Positions 61,601-64,000 of a stretch of 64,000 bases of DNA are shown one piece after another. Numbering within the stretch: position 1 is the first letter of the stretch; each line of letters starts with the position of its first letter. The notes below the pieces were generated by a model that was not told the origin of the DNA, searched no databases, and saw nothing but the letters and a program-made list of their open reading frames with translations. The translations under genes were made by a program, and so were the position numbers. Source of the DNA: Fragum whitleyi (taxonomy: Eukaryota > Mollusca > Bivalvia > Cardiida > Cardiidae); contig OX411543.1 in the NCBI GenBank assembly GCA_948146395.1, forward strand, positions 70,009,474 through 70,073,473, read 5' to 3'.

Positions 61601-64000
61601 TTTAGTAAAACGGGCCTCGGCACTTCAATGTCCATATGATTGAATCCTGATCAATTACTTCAATCTGAAATGCTATACTTTCATAAATAAACAAAATGTT
61701 TTTTAAACCCCACATGTGAAGTAGTGTGGGGATATTGGTTTCATCTGTTTGTCAGTCTGTCCATAGACTCTTACTCACAAACAAAGTGACATAGAATCAT
61801 GAAACTTTATTGATAATTTCCCCCCAAAACTAAGTTTGGGGAGAATATAGGACTCAGCTTGTCTGTCTGTATGTAGTTTTTTGTGGTTTTTTTTTTTTTC
61901 GGAAGTTTTCTCAGCAATTAACTAGCAGATTTCTGTCAAATTTTACACACCTGATCAGTATCAAGTAGATATGTGCAAGTGAAAATTTGGTTATGATCCA
62001 TTCACTTTTGACAAGGTTATGGCCCTTAAATGGAAAATGGCTTTTCATTATTGATAAACACTTGTAGGGGGTATTAGTCCGCTTTGCAACAGACAAGTTA
62101 CCATTATCAGAAATCTATGGCCGGAACTGGTACAAAAGGCTAGTAGGGTGAATAAGCCTGCTTTGCGAAAAATATAGTTAGCCACTAATTTTATATTTAT
62201 ATATGGTTGATGGGGGACGAAAACATCTTATCTACAGCTTTATTCAAGCTGTAGATACCACATATTTGTCCCCACACCAGTGATTTAGTACTACATCTTA
62301 CATTTCAGACCAAGAAAACTACACAAAATCACACAGTTCACCAGAGATGTTGTTTCATTCATTACAAACCAGACCAGGTAAATATATCTCTTCATATCTT
62401 TGTTTTCAAATAAATAGCACACAGTTATAACTTGTATTCTTCACTATTGTGACTCCTGATTTCAATACATTTGTATAAAAATCATTAGAAAAAATAGCAA
62501 ATTCTGCTTTCAAAAAATAGCCACCCAAAAAATAATTTGCTTCTAATGGGTTGTTTTTTGTCAAGCCCACGTTGCAGTGAGACATAGTTGTCATTTTGTT
62601 AAATCAGTGTAGGTGCATAGGTGTGTTGGTGCATTTTTATACGCCGCCAGAGGCGGATGTATATTGGCGTCATCTTCTCTGTCTGTCCGTCCGTACGTCC
62701 ATACGTCAGTCCACTTTTCTTATCAATGCAACTCCTCCTAAGTTTCTGGCTGGAACTTCTTGAAATTTGGTCAATGTTATCACCTCAATTGGTAGATGTG
62801 CATGAAGGAAGGATTTTATGGTTTGTTGATTTTTGCCTGAGTTATGCCCCTTAAAAACTTAGTCAACGCAACTCCTCCTAAGTTTCTGACTGGATCTTCT
62901 TGAAACTTTTGTCAATGTTATCACCTCAATTGGTAGATGTGCATCATGAAGGAAGGATTTTATGGTTCGTTGATTTTTGCCTGAGTTACGCCCCTTAAAA
63001 ACTTAGTCTCAGGGGCTTATTGCCTCAGTTATGCCCCCTTAAAATTTAGTCTCTGGGGCTTATTGAAATTGCAGCCTGGTGAATGCAACTCTTTCTAATT
63101 TTCTGGCTGGATCTAAATGAAACTTGGTGGATGTTATAACCGAAATTGGTAGATGAGCATGAAGTAAAGATTTTATGGTTCATTAATTTTACCCTAAATT
63201 ATGCCCCCTTAAAACTTAGTATCTGGGGCTTATTGAAATTGCAGCCTTTTGAACGCAACTCCACCTTACTTTTTGTCTTTATTTAAATGAAACTTGGTCA
63301 ATGTCATCACCATAATTTGTAGATTTACATGGATCAAGGATTTTATGGCTCATTTATTTCCCTGAATTATGCCCCCTTAAAACTTAGTGTCTGGGGCTTA
63401 TTGAAATTGCAGCCTTGTGAAGGCAACTCCTCCTAACTTTTTGTCTTGATTTAAATGAAACTTGGTCATTTTGAATTTGGTTCTGTCAAAATAAGTAGTG
63501 TCTACAATTATTTTCGTGAAACAGAAGCAAAGTGGCGGTGTATTTTGTGACTATGGCACTCTTGTTGGGTTTATCCTTCGATCTGACTTTGGAGCGTAGC
63601 TCCTACATTTATGGATGAATTTGGTATAATTTCACACAATCATTCCCTACAATGAGTAGATTAGCCATTAGCAGGTTTTTTCTGTATTCAAAGGTCAAGG
63701 TCACACCAAATGTTGAACCTTTGTTCAGAGCACAACTTCTGCATTAATGGGTAGATTTCATAATAATAAATGGCATAAATATTACCCTCTTTGTGTAGAA
63801 TTAACATTTAAATTAGTTATTGCTGTATTAAAAAGTAAAAGGTCATAGAGCAAGACTCATATAGGTGGGTCAGTGCAAAACTATTGTAAGTGCCTTTATA
63901 TTTATAGGCACTTACAATAGTGTTGCACTGACCCTCTCGATAAACATGAATTGTTTGGTAGCTAATTGATGAATTCTTATTTCTGTTTTCAGTTGACAGA
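16589..64000 (+). CDS. HAUS6: HAUS augmin-like complex subunit 6 (19 exons, 3' incomplete)
   Basis: The 19 exons listed separately join with GT-AG borders and unbroken frame to 1,640 residues; the gene continues past 64000. Residues 1-230 match the conserved HAUS6/FAM29A N-terminal domain: NMFDLPNKRGAEIVLHFLFE, EVFRDIWP, EAEFRKTCANWLRNIS and the diagnostic LFMSPGGDKF. Residues ~195-420 are charged and helical, as expected of the augmin coiled coils. From ~420 onward the protein is Ser/Thr/Asn/Asp-rich and disordered, with many SP/TP sites. Augmin recruits gamma-tubulin to spindle microtubules, and HAUS6 carries the long disordered C-terminal tail. Human HAUS6 is about 955 residues, so this one is greatly enlarged. 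Exons 11-19 have no homologue I recognise. They could be the extended tail, alternative exons or a fused neighbour; phase continuity favours one gene. The start ATG at 16589 is the first in frame after the acceptor. Confidence 0.88.
16878..17186. repeat. CAGGG MITE, degraded copy
   Basis: It starts CAGGGGTCGACATTTACACC and shares AGTCCTC, CCATGCTGCAGGACC and the GAAATTGCTT/AAGCAATTTC hairpin with the family. The right end is truncated at the neighbouring element. Confidence 0.6.
17191..18506. mobile_element. Non-autonomous DNA transposon, CAGGGGYCGTATTC termini
   Basis: Left CAGGGGTCGTATTCCCCAAC and right GTTGGTGAATACGGCCCCTG are inverted. AGAATTTAGTC blocks follow inside both ends. It is 1.3 kb with no transposase. 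No clear target duplication. It fills much of HAUS6 intron 1. Confidence 0.65.
18675..18770 (+). CDS. HAUS6: HAUS6 coding exon 2
   Basis: It encodes K/NMFDLPNKRGAEIVLHFLFE and RLNPTMCREVF, strongly HAUS6-like. Acceptor tatattgcag, donor TTCAG|gtaggaga. Confidence 0.92.
19207..19288 (+). CDS. HAUS6: HAUS6 coding exon 3
   Basis: It encodes RDIWPILEKKREAEFRKTCA and NWLRNISQ, matching the conserved EFRK...W..IS segment. Acceptor gattttcag, donor CCCAG|gtaaatac. Confidence 0.92.
19662..19791 (+). CDS. HAUS6: HAUS6 coding exon 4 (SPGG signature)
   Basis: It encodes EDPDSHLPRINASLFMSPGG and DKFCELLFNFSGYVLQKI. SLF.SPGG.KF is the best conserved HAUS6 motif. Acceptor cttatttcag, donor GTCAG|gtaggtgt. 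Confidence 0.93.
19968..20250 (+). mobile_element. SINE with Meta-like conserved domain
   Basis: TTTCGGATGAGGTGTTAAAC, then CGAGGTCCCGTG and GCACGTTAAAGAACC, match what I remember of the conserved core of metazoan Meta-domain SINEs. The 72-aa ORF across it is incidental. HAUS6 intron 4. Confidence 0.5.
20712..20883 (+). CDS. HAUS6: HAUS6 coding exon 5
   Basis: It encodes residues 139-196, including a Ser/His-rich stretch, then KAIMCSSVRHRKNYFDVTQL. Acceptor ctgttttcag, donor GCAGA|gtaagttt, phase 2. Confidence 0.9.
21870..22084. repeat. MITE, GGGGCCTGTTTTACTAAAC family
   Basis: The termini GGGGCCTGTTTTACTAAAC and GTTTAGTAAAACAGGCCCC are near-perfect inverted repeats. It lies in HAUS6 intron 5 and runs directly into the minisatellite at 22086. 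Confidence 0.75.
22086..22523. repeat. 50-bp minisatellite, about 9 units
   Basis: Units start GGACTCTGGATTCAGAGTT and recur at 22086, 22136, 22186, 22236, 22286, 22336, 22386 and 22436, with a shortened last unit. Two sub-types differ at the end (AGAGGCTCCT versus AGAACGCCTT), arranged in blocks. The unit end GTAAAACAGAGGCTCCTGG resembles the adjoining MITE end. It is non-coding (50 is not a multiple of 3) and lies in HAUS6 intron 5. Confidence 0.9.
22844..22951 (+). CDS. HAUS6: HAUS6 coding exon 6
   Basis: A highly charged helix (DHVKDYRKQSKEIRELEYEI and onward), typical of coiled coil. Acceptor ttattattcag, donor GGAAG|gtgagatc. Confidence 0.9.
23004..23308. repeat. Hairpin MITE (AAATTCATCTCAAATTA centre)
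   Basis: Outer ends ACCGTATTTTTCCTAATAAA and TTATTAGAGGAAATACAGT are imperfect inverted repeats. The middle holds TTTGAGGTGAATTTCCTCT and its complement, giving a long hairpin. A relative is at 43612-43845. HAUS6 intron 6. Confidence 0.6.
23373..24330 (+). mobile_element. Helentron-like element (GGGATA family) interrupted by another
   Basis: The left part GGGGATACAGCAATGGTCTCC to CATATCTCTTTAA and the right part from 24087 (ATCTCACTAAGAAGAA, CACAAGAACAATAACTC) match the contiguous family copy at 58968-59182. The element at 23456-24086 is inserted between them. Outer limits are approximate. Confidence 0.55.
23456..24086 (+). mobile_element. Helentron-like element, TAGTCCCCTACCGG family (nested)
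   Basis: The 5' hairpin TAGTCCCCTACCGGTGTTCA/CACCGGAGGGGACTA is followed by CCGTCTGTCCGTCTGTCC, ~170-bp units, the inverted sub-terminal GCCGGTAGGGGACTTA, the hairpin GCCCATGTCCAACATGGC and terminal TCTTGTT. HAUS6 intron 6. Confidence 0.75.
24717..24975 (+). CDS. HAUS6: HAUS6 coding exon 7
   Basis: It encodes residues 232-318 with YVRDMWKQLDDFERTEAAER, a helical segment ending the N-terminal domain region. Acceptor ttcttcacag, donor GGCGG|gtaggttg, phase 0. Confidence 0.9.
25333..26671 (+). mobile_element. Helentron-like element, TAGTCCCCCACCGG family, copy 1
   Basis: The 5' end TAGTCCCCCACCGGTTACCGG forms a hairpin, followed by CCGTCCGTCCGTCTGTCC. The body has about seven ~170-bp units (GTGCTAGCAACTTCAAACTT ... 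TGAGTTATTGCCCTTTGTTG). The end is GGTGGGGGACT, hairpin GTATTGCATCGCAATAC, then CACTTGTT. It is very similar to 41297-42602. The ORFs across it are incidental. HAUS6 intron 7. Confidence 0.8.
27140..27242 (+). CDS. HAUS6: HAUS6 coding exon 8
   Basis: It encodes RNVSNTYQGGRLNLESVLQL and WNLCLNLYLEKFKE; a leucine-rich helix follows a GG turn. Acceptor ttgtcttcag, donor GAAG|gtaatcaa. Confidence 0.9.
27292..28117 (+). mobile_element. Helentron-like element, AGCTCGACTATT family
   Basis: It starts TTAGCTCGACTATTCGAAGA with a hairpin and GGCGTCGGCGTC-type tract. Units of ~177 bp begin TTGGTTAAGTTTTTACGTGC at about 27366, 27536, 27712 and 27891. It ends AATAGTCGAGC, hairpin GCTGTCCTCCGACAGC, TCTTGTT. 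It starts about 50 bases downstream of the exon 8 donor. Confidence 0.78.
28820..29035. mobile_element. piggyBac-like MITE, degraded
   Basis: The left end CCCTTGTCATGCTGAACTCTG and inner block CAGTCTGCACATATGTGCAG match the family; the right end is decayed. HAUS6 intron 8. Confidence 0.5.
29233..29490 (+). mobile_element. Helentron-like element, TATGCCCCCGTATCG family, ends at exon 9 acceptor
   Basis: Degraded relative of 49358-49641: GCTCCAGTATTGATAAGATC 5' hairpin remnant, TTTGTCTGTCCATC tract, CAAGGTCATCTGTAAAGGTC, and the terminus CATCTTGTT at 29482-29490. The next bases, ctttatttcag, complete the exon 9 acceptor. Confidence 0.65.
29502..29592 (+). CDS. HAUS6: HAUS6 coding exon 9
   Basis: It encodes VGMPKFDEDVKKLTSQVHVQ and HNYLQNAKTL. 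The acceptor is ttctttatttcag, whose upstream pyrimidines come from the end of a mobile element (29233-29490). Donor TTGAG|gtaagtat. Confidence 0.9.
29690..30235 (+). mobile_element. tRNA-derived SINE split by a MITE in its B box
   Basis: The left half (ACTCAGTGGTTTGTGCAG ... GGTTCAA) and right half (TTCAAATCCCAGCTGTGTCA...) make a tRNA-like SINE whose B box is cut by the MITE at 29764-30144. HAUS6 intron 9. Confidence 0.6.
29764..30144. mobile_element. CAGGG MITE, intact, 5-bp TSD TTCAA
   Basis: Termini CAGGGTTTGACACTAAC and GTTAGTGTCAATCCCTG are flanked by TTCAA at 29759-29763 and 30145-30149. It is 381 bp, like the 377-bp copy at 13747. It contains the central AGAAATTGC/GCAATTTTTTCT hairpin. 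Confidence 0.8.
30259..30430. repeat. MITE, CAGATAGAGGGGGTA family
   Basis: It begins AGAGCTACTGATAGAGGGGGTA-like sequence with the central GTACTCATTGGAATTG palindromic block. The right end is degraded. HAUS6 intron 9. Confidence 0.5.
30768..32629 (+). mobile_element. Helentron-like composite, ending CTGTCACTGACAG-CTCTTGTT
   Basis: The 5' TATGCTCCCTAAACATTTTC/CGGGAAGTATA hairpin resembles the inverted 3' sub-terminal TTTTCCGGAGAGTATAA. The 3' end is hairpin CTGTCACTGACAG then CTCTTGTT at 32622-32629. Inside are CTTCATATTTCACATG/CAAGGTCA units (31140-31790) and a 38-bp tandem duplication (about 31385-31460). It may be two overlapping insertions. Confidence 0.5.
32848..32960 (+). repeat. SINE 3' fragment
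   Basis: GTAATGTTATGGTGGTACTGG, AAATACCAGAAGTC and TTAGGTGCTCCAGC match the bodies of the SINEs at 7224 and 56122. No tRNA head. HAUS6 intron 9. Confidence 0.55.
33115..35551 (+). CDS. HAUS6: HAUS6 coding exon 10 (giant disordered exon, 812 codons)
   Basis: It opens RNQMSEKVPVLKGSIEKLRE (end of the helical region) and then becomes low-complexity and Ser/Thr/Asn/Asp-rich for ~770 residues. It has SP/TP sites such as KFSPLKDM and SNTPQS, and a Cys cluster at residues 692-705 (CX2CX3CXCX3C). Acceptor tctcattgtag; the likely donor is ATGAAAAAA|gtaaga at 35552. If this donor is skipped, the frame stops at 35570-35572 after six more residues. Confidence 0.92.
35552..36197. other. Start of HAUS6 intron 10; nothing recognised
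   Basis: The frame of exon 10 would run six codons past the donor to a stop at 35570-35572. No AATAAA close to that stop was noticed. The rest is AT-rich DNA. Confidence 0.45.
36198..36546. mobile_element. CAGGGAT MITE with nested foldback element
   Basis: It starts CAGGGATTATTCTGGGATGG and ends near AAGAAATATTCTTG. Flanks ATGTT/ATGAT suggest a decayed 5-bp duplication. It is the same family as 11530-11817 in the opposite orientation. Interrupted at 36377-36460. Confidence 0.6.
36377..36460. repeat. Foldback MITE, family F (best-preserved hairpin)
   Basis: GGCTCAGCGCGAAACAGCTG then TAACTGCCTATA is mirrored by TATAGGCAGTTACAACTGTT and TCACGCTGAGCC, a near-perfect hairpin of ~35-bp arms. Nested in the CAGGGAT MITE. 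HAUS6 intron 10. Confidence 0.8.
36820..37057. repeat. MITE, GAGCCTGTG family
   Basis: GAGCCTGTGCATGAGATTTC and the right end AATTGTTGGAAATGTCACGC, then ATGCTC, are inverted. A relative is at 45739-45975. Confidence 0.65.
37436..38641 (+). mobile_element. Helentron-like element, GCTCCACTGG family, full length
   Basis: The 5' hairpin GCTCCACTGGCTGAAAGCC is followed by CGTCCGTCCGTCCGTG-type tract. Five ~165-bp units start near 37730, 37894, 38060, 38225 and 38386 (GGATATCAATCAAATTTCAC). The 3' end is CCTGTGGAGCG, hairpin AAGCCATTCATGGCTT, TCTAGTT. HAUS6 intron 10. Confidence 0.8.
38642..39328. other. HAUS6 intron 10, nothing recognised
   Basis: AT-rich DNA with a poly-T/G tract near 39080-39100. 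The motif AGATCAGACTGCACAGGTGT near 38678 hints at an old MITE but cannot be bounded. Confidence 0.4.
39329..39566. mobile_element. piggyBac-like MITE
   Basis: TTAA followed by CCCTTGTCATGCTGAATAAA at the left; the right end is CAGCATGACAAGGG followed by CTAA (one change from TTAA). The internal palindromic GCACATATGTG is shared with 2550-2796. HAUS6 intron 10. Confidence 0.7.
39763..40658 (-). mobile_element. Helentron-like element, GCTCCACTGGCCGAAGG family, antisense
   Basis: It reads on the minus strand from TTTTTAGCTCCACTGGCC. There are about five ~155-bp units (AAATATGGGCGTGGCAGGG). It ends GCCCTCTTGGGC hairpin plus CTCTTGTT (AACAAGAG at 39763 on +). It is the only such element found antisense to HAUS6. 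Intron 10. Confidence 0.78.
40659..41061. other. HAUS6 intron 10, 3' end
   Basis: No repeat recognised. It ends with the exon 11 acceptor ggattttccag. Confidence 0.45.
41062..41167 (+). CDS. HAUS6: HAUS6 coding exon 11
   Basis: It encodes SLGIGLVEPSPEVNFSPGAA and VTPKEPLEVPRNILT, rich in SP/TP sites. It starts in phase 0, matching exon 10. Acceptor ggattttccag, donor CTAACTT|gtaagtag. Confidence 0.8.
41297..42602 (+). mobile_element. Helentron-like element, TAGTCCCCCACCGG family, copy 2
   Basis: Same ends and unit order as 25333-26671, with only scattered differences and small indels, in the same orientation. A run of 19 C residues (about 41243-41261) lies just upstream. HAUS6 intron 11. 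Confidence 0.8.
42651..43597 (+). mobile_element. Helentron-like element, GCTCACCT family (diverged)
   Basis: The 5' TTTTAGCTCACCTCAGAACG with AAGTACTCAAGGTGAGC hairpin is followed by five to six ~140-bp units (TTTTTGCCCAATCAACCTGA, AATCTTAGAAAAACC). The end is hairpin GGGCCACTATGGCCC, then TCTTGTT. The 111-aa ORF is incidental. HAUS6 intron 11. Confidence 0.75.
43612..43845. repeat. Hairpin MITE, relative of 23004-23308
   Basis: TTTGAGATGAAATTCCTCT and AGAGGAAATTCATCTCAAA form the centre. GGGAGCTTTATTAGCAGAAA is near the right end. HAUS6 intron 11. Confidence 0.55.
44815..45078 (+). mobile_element. Helentron-like element, TATGCCCCCGTATCG family
   Basis: The hairpin TATGCCCCTGTATCG/AAAGATTGGGGGCATA is followed by a CCATCTGTCTGTCTG tract and CAAGGTCAAGGTC. 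The end GGGGGCATTCATG, hairpin TGTTTCACAAACACA, TCTTGTT. Only ~264 bp, no tandem array. HAUS6 intron 11. Confidence 0.75.
45615..45717 (+). CDS. HAUS6: HAUS6 coding exon 12
   Basis: It encodes DTPTAADQLMEEMRASVKPK and QLFTVDLELLAEH, a predicted short amphipathic helix. Acceptor tttcctgttag, donor CATAG|gtaagtac. Confidence 0.8.
45739..45975. repeat. MITE, GAGCCTGTG family
   Basis: GAGCCTGTGTGTGACATTTC and GAAATCTCACACACAGGCTC are long inverted ends. It begins 21 bases after the exon 12 donor. Confidence 0.7.
46232..48954 (+). mobile_element. Helentron-like element, GCTCACCTGAGC family, with 8 x ~300-bp array
   Basis: The 5' hairpin GCTCACCTGAGCACGAAGTG is followed by GTCCGTCTGTCCGTC. About eight ~300-bp units begin at CATCTCCTCCTAAAC near 46331, 46632, 46933, 47233, 47535, 47836, 48133 and 48431. 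Each is made of two related ~150-bp halves. The end CAGGTGAGCG, hairpin GGGCCCTCAGGGTCC, TCTTGTT. It interrupts the AGGCGGTGC 3' end of another family at 46150-46231. HAUS6 intron 12. Confidence 0.85.
49358..49641 (+). mobile_element. Helentron-like element, TATGCCCCCGTATCG family
   Basis: Hairpin TATGCCCCCGTATCG/AGAGATCGGGGGCATA, then CTGTCCGTCCGTCTGTCC, the three-fold CAAGGTCA, and the end hairpin TGTTTCACAAACACA with TCTTGTT. Cleanest short copy of the family. HAUS6 intron 12. Confidence 0.8.
49650..49925 (+). repeat. SINE, degraded
   Basis: A tRNA-like head with ATAAGTTCGATTTCC (B-box-like), then GATAGCTTGTGGTGTAGG and ACCAGGGGTCAC blocks. It ends ATTAAAACCCATGTAAACAA. HAUS6 intron 12. 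Confidence 0.45.
50357..50466 (+). CDS. HAUS6: HAUS6 coding exon 13
   Basis: It encodes KKDSAIPKPGSSRVPSQPSS and an Arg/Ser-rich continuation, the basic disordered composition often seen in microtubule-binding tails. Acceptor atctccccag, donor TAAAG|gtatttga. Confidence 0.78.
50594..51266 (+). mobile_element. Helentron-like element, GCTCACCTGAGC family
   Basis: 5' hairpin AGCTCACCTGAGCACAAAGT/GCTCAAGGTGAGC, a TGTCTGTCCATCC tract and diverged units. The end CAGGTGAGTG, hairpin GGACAATCATGGTCC, TCTTGTT. HAUS6 intron 13. Confidence 0.78.
51331..51400. repeat. Foldback element (GGGTTTAGTGCAAGACTG)
   Basis: TATTGAGGGTTTAGTGCAAG with ACTGTA is mirrored by TACAGTCTTGCGCTGAACCC with ACAATA. Short central loop. 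HAUS6 intron 13. Confidence 0.7.
51655..51915 (+). repeat. SINE, degraded
   Basis: GGTCCATTAGCTCAGT (A-box-like) and GGTCACAAGTTTGATACC (B-box-like) with a body resembling 49650-49925. HAUS6 intron 13. Confidence 0.45.
52023..52130. repeat. Long palindrome with two nested arm pairs
   Basis: GGATGACAAAACGGTG (52023-52038) pairs with CACCGTTTTGTCATCC (52115-52130). CCAATTATACCTCGCTTTGC (from 52050) pairs with GCAAAGCGGGGTATAATTGG (to 52102). The centre is TGCATGTGCACTTGCATGCA. A related partial motif (CGCTTTGCAGGTATAACTTG) is at about 31560. HAUS6 intron 13. Confidence 0.8.
52149..53380 (+). mobile_element. Helentron-like element, GCTCACCTGAGC family, abutting exon 14
   Basis: 5' hairpin AGCTCACCTGAGCACATCGTG, GTCCGTCGTGCGTCGTCCGTC tract, then about seven ~145-bp units (ACTCTAGAGGCCACAAATAT). 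The end AAGGTGAGCG, hairpin GGACCATCATGGTCC, TCTTGTT ends at 53380, ten bases before exon 14. Confidence 0.85.
53391..53810 (+). CDS. HAUS6: HAUS6 coding exon 14
   Basis: 140 codons, phase 1-1. It begins SRRVNQLTEKSSQKPTTPRD and has a Ser/Arg-rich middle with SP sites and a conserved-looking end, RKTPTDLLVDEIMGEGKIIS. Acceptor ttcttaccag; the pyrimidine tract is continued upstream by the end of the element at 52149-53380. Donor GTCAG|gtaaaaaa. An in-frame start inside the exon is not needed. Confidence 0.82.
53811..54832. other. HAUS6 intron 14, nothing recognised
   Basis: AT-rich intron without an element I can bound. A region near 54185-54340 (GGTTTAAATCCACTGCAACC, TTTTCCACTAGGCCACCAAG) may be an old tRNA-like SINE fragment. 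Confidence 0.4.
54833..55030 (+). CDS. HAUS6: HAUS6 coding exon 15
   Basis: Phase 1-1, 66 codons. Acidic, with EEEENKENIEPDD and an Asn-rich segment. Acceptor cttactacag, donor CACTG|gtaagatg. Confidence 0.78.
55080..55428. repeat. MITE, CTTGAGTGACC ... GGTCGCTTAACGCAAG
   Basis: Left CAATCTTGCTTGAGTGACC and right GAGTGGTCGCTTAACGCAAG are imperfect inverted ends. An inner hairpin (CCATTAGAATTGTCTC/GAGACGATTCTTATGG) is at about 55238-55274. HAUS6 intron 15. Confidence 0.55.
55626..55868. repeat. MITE with perfect 28-bp central hairpin, beside exon 16
   Basis: Ends GGGCCTGAGTTTATAAAC and GTTTTATAACCTCAGGCCC are inverted. The centre has exact 28-bp arms at 55703-55730 and 55733-55760, separated by TT. 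The element ends 18 bases upstream of exon 16. Confidence 0.75.
55887..56078 (+). CDS. HAUS6: HAUS6 coding exon 16 (IVIDRS repeat module)
   Basis: Phase 1-1, 64 codons. It ends DCVIVIDRSLHLSPRQTH, closely similar to the end of exon 17. Acceptor gtccatttcag, donor ACATG|gttagttg (weaker than the others). Confidence 0.78.
56122..56378 (+). mobile_element. tRNA-derived SINE
   Basis: B-box-like GGGGTCAATTCCC, then GATAGCAGCTGGAGTCTAGG, ATGTAATGGTAGTACTGG and TTAGGTGCTCCAGCC match the SINE at 7224. The tail CCATTCAAAAAGAGAAA. HAUS6 intron 16. Confidence 0.6.
56431..58861 (+). mobile_element. Helentron-like element, GCTCCACTGGCCGAAGG family, long array
   Basis: Start TTTAGCTCCACTGGCCGAAG with hairpin, then CGTCCGTGCGTACGTGCG. 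There are eight to nine ~155-bp units (CATTGGGCCAATTTCAATGA, AATATGGGCGTGGCAGGG) to about 57830. The matching end CCAGTGGAGCG, hairpin GGCCCTCTTGGGCC, TCTTGTT is at 58824-58861. The stretch 57830-58820 is non-repetitive apart from the MITE at 58134. The short ORFs in this array are repeat translations. HAUS6 intron 16. Confidence 0.8.
58134..58317. repeat. MITE, CAGATAGAGGGGGTA family
   Basis: ATCCAGATAAGACGGGATAA at the left and CCTCCTATCTGTAGCTCTTT at the right, with GAGTAC palindromic centre. Close relative of 4455-4638. Confidence 0.6.
58968..59182 (+). mobile_element. Helentron-like element, TATCCCCTGCCAT family, 3' part lost
   Basis: Hairpin TATCCCCTGCCATTTATGGC/AAAGGGATATA, CCGTCTGTCATTCTGTC tract and one unit up to GAGTTATTGCCCTTTGTTA. 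It is then cut by the next element at 59183. Confidence 0.6.
59183..59325 (+). mobile_element. Helentron-like element, TATGCCCCCGTATTG family, 5' part
   Basis: TATGCCCCCGTATTGAAAGA with GGGGCATATTG, TGTCCGTCTGTCTGTC tract and CAAGCCTATTCAAGATACAA. It is cut where the hAT relative begins. Confidence 0.6.
59330..60484. mobile_element. hAT-type non-autonomous transposon, degraded copy B
   Basis: Relative of 1416-2546: shared AAGAAGGTACAAGGAAAATC, AACATCGCATTCAAAGCT and the right tip TGTTCCCATCCCTA. The left tip is degraded and no target duplication is visible. HAUS6 intron 16. Confidence 0.65.
60485..61177. other. HAUS6 intron 16, 3' part
   Basis: No repeat recognised apart from a run of nine or so G residues near 61000. 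It ends with the exon 17 acceptor ttctcacag. Confidence 0.45.
61178..61306 (+). CDS. HAUS6: HAUS6 coding exon 17 (IVIDHS repeat module)
   Basis: Phase 1-1, 43 codons. It ends QPIVIDHSFHRSPRSK, a second copy of the exon 16 motif. Acceptor ttctcacag, donor TAAAG|gtgtgtaa. Confidence 0.78.
61377..61618. repeat. MITE, GGGGCCTGTTTTACTAAAC family
   Basis: Ends GGGGCCCGTTTTACTAAACA and TGTTTAGTAAAACGGGCC are long inverted repeats. The inner CATCTTAC/GTAAGATG block is shared with 5629-5864. HAUS6 intron 17. Confidence 0.75.
61708..62275 (+). mobile_element. Two short Helentron-like 5' ends and a hairpin
   Basis: CCCCACATGTGAAGTAGTGTGGGG with CTGTTTGTCAGTCTGTCC begins at 61708. TTTCCCCCCAAAACTAAGTTTGGGGA with TTGTCTGTCTGTATG begins at 61817. 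A clean hairpin TATCTACAGCTTTATTC/GAAGCTGTAGATA-type lies at 62230-62258. 3' ends are not clear. HAUS6 intron 17. Confidence 0.45.
62309..62377 (+). CDS. HAUS6: HAUS6 coding exon 18
   Basis: Phase 1-1, 23 codons: QENYTKSHSSPEMLFHSLQT with RP. Acceptor ttacatttcag, donor ACCAG|gtaaatat. Confidence 0.7.
62637..63566 (+). mobile_element. Helentron-like element, TATACGCCGCCAGAGGCGG family
   Basis: Hairpin TACGCCGCCAGAGGCGGATGTA, CTGTCTGTCCGTCCGTACGTCC tract, five ~185-bp units (GCAACTCCTCCTAAGTTTCT, TATGCCCCTTAAAA), sub-terminal GGCGGTGTAT, and the end ATGGCACTCTTGTT at 63566. HAUS6 intron 18. Confidence 0.78.
63865..63937. repeat. Foldback element (GGGTCAGTGCAAAACTATTG)
   Basis: GGGTCAGTGCAAAACTATTG with TAAGTGCC is mirrored by GGCACTTACAATAGTGTTGC with ACTGACCC: near-perfect arms of ~28 bp around TTTATATTTAT. 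It lies 56 bases upstream of the exon 19 acceptor. Confidence 0.75.
63993..64000 (+). CDS. HAUS6: HAUS6 coding exon 19 (first bases only)
   Basis: A strong acceptor ttctgttttcag is followed by TTGACAGA, which keeps the reading frame from exon 18. The exon is cut by the window edge. Confidence 0.55.
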
